From NCBI GenBank assembly GCA_007117775.1, contig SKFX01000182.1, positions 1 to 6,112 on the forward strand: a stretch of DNA of 6,112 bases, written 5' to 3'. The translations under genes and the position numbers were made by a program. Origin of the DNA: Ilumatobacteraceae bacterium. Lineage in GTDB: Bacteria; Actinomycetota; Acidimicrobiia; Acidimicrobiales; Ilumatobacteraceae. Within the stretch, counting starts at the first letter, position 1. Each line of letters opens with the position of its first letter. Below are positions 5,805-6,112 of this stretch, piece after piece. A model generated the notes under the pieces. The model worked only from the letters and a program-made list of their open reading frames with translations, ran no database searches and had not been told where the DNA came from.

Positions 5805-6112
5805 TCCTGAACCAGCTCGATCAGGGTGCCGAAGCTGCCCTTGGGATGCACGAAGGCGACGGTGGTGCCGCGGCTGCCCGGACGCGGTGCTTCATCGATC
5901 AGCGTCGCACCGGCGGCGCGCATCGACTCGAGAGCGGCCGCGCAGTCATCGACCCGGTAGCCGATGTGGTGCAGGCCCTCGCCGCGTTTGGCGAGCGATT
6001 TGGCCACCGGCGAATCCGGCCGGGTCGGCGTGAGGAGCTGCACATAGCTCTCAGCCACCTTCAACAGCGCCTCTTCGACACCGTCGGACTCGACCACCTC
6101 ACGGTGGTCGAC
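5801..6112 (-). CDS. mce: Methylmalonyl-CoA epimerase (partial, N-terminus beyond right edge)
   Basis: This enzyme interconverts (R)- and (S)-methylmalonyl-CoA, linking propionyl-CoA carboxylation to methylmalonyl-CoA mutase. The 103 visible residues cover most of a protein normally about 135-145 long, with a vicinal-oxygen-chelate (glyoxalase-like) fold. Visible landmarks are HREVVESDGVEEALL at the start, SYVQLLTP with metal-ligand Gln25 (visible numbering), GEGLHHIGYRVDD with ligand His in the HH pair, and ending GTLIELVQE with ligand Glu99. The first metal His of the family lies in the missing N-terminal part. A GTG at 6097 could be taken as a start, but the frame remains open and homologous (VDHRE) to the window edge, so this is a truncated gene and not a short one. 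It is the most upstream visible gene of the train, and its TGA overlaps the GTG start of the next gene. Confidence 0.93.
   Translation of the reverse strand, partial: VDHREVVESDGVEEALLKVAESYVQLLTPTRPDSPVAKSLAKRGEGLHHIGYRVDDCAAALESMRAAGATLIDEAPRPGSRGTTVAFVHPKGSFGTLIELVQE

Noticed and set aside
6095..6097. GTG that could make the epimerase a complete 98-residue protein.
   Set aside because: The upstream codons continue the family sequence to the edge, and the first metal-binding His and first beta strand would be missing; the gene is truncated by the window.
1..6112. CRISPR arrays, insertion sequences, phage or attachment sites.
   Set aside because: No regularly spaced direct repeats, transposase or integrase motifs were found. 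The tRNA gene could in principle be an integration site, but no duplicate of its 3' end is present in the window.

Overview
The window is high-GC DNA with dense, mostly minus-strand genes, consistent with a chromosomal segment of an actinobacterium (Actinomycetota). A resemblance to Acidimicrobiia is only an impression and cannot be settled from sequence alone. The RNA genes are those of a core chromosome: a serine tRNA with encoded CCA and a small bacterial signal recognition particle RNA. There are no phage, transposon or CRISPR signatures.

Left part (1-615): translation and secretion housekeeping. A tadA gene (tRNA adenosine deaminase, minus strand) runs off the left edge. Directly upstream of it, and sharing a base with its first possible ATG, is tRNA-Ser(GGA) on the minus strand. 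Diverging from these across about 60 bp is ffs, the 4.5S/SRP RNA, on the plus strand. The divergent spacer holds a reasonable promoter for the tRNA and a weak one for ffs.

Right part (616-6112): one tightly packed minus-strand gene train. In transcription order it is methylmalonyl-CoA epimerase (5' end beyond the right edge), a HAD phosphatase joined in frame to a membrane segment and a glycoside hydrolase family 18 domain, an epoxide hydrolase-type alpha/beta hydrolase, a xylulokinase of the FGGY family, and a stand-alone 5'-3' exonuclease of the Pol I N-terminal type. Three of the four junctions are 4-base start/stop overlaps and the fourth is a 10-base gap, so the five genes are almost certainly co-transcribed and translationally coupled. 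Their functions do not form one obvious pathway. Any promoter for the whole train lies outside the window. The train ends converging on ffs.

The most unusual item is the HAD-membrane segment-GH18 polypeptide. It has intact catalytic motifs in both enzyme domains, and its arginine-rich flank predicts the phosphatase in the cytoplasm and the glycosidase outside the membrane. The second is the shared base between the tRNA CCA end and the upstream candidate start of tadA, which makes it uncertain where that deaminase begins.
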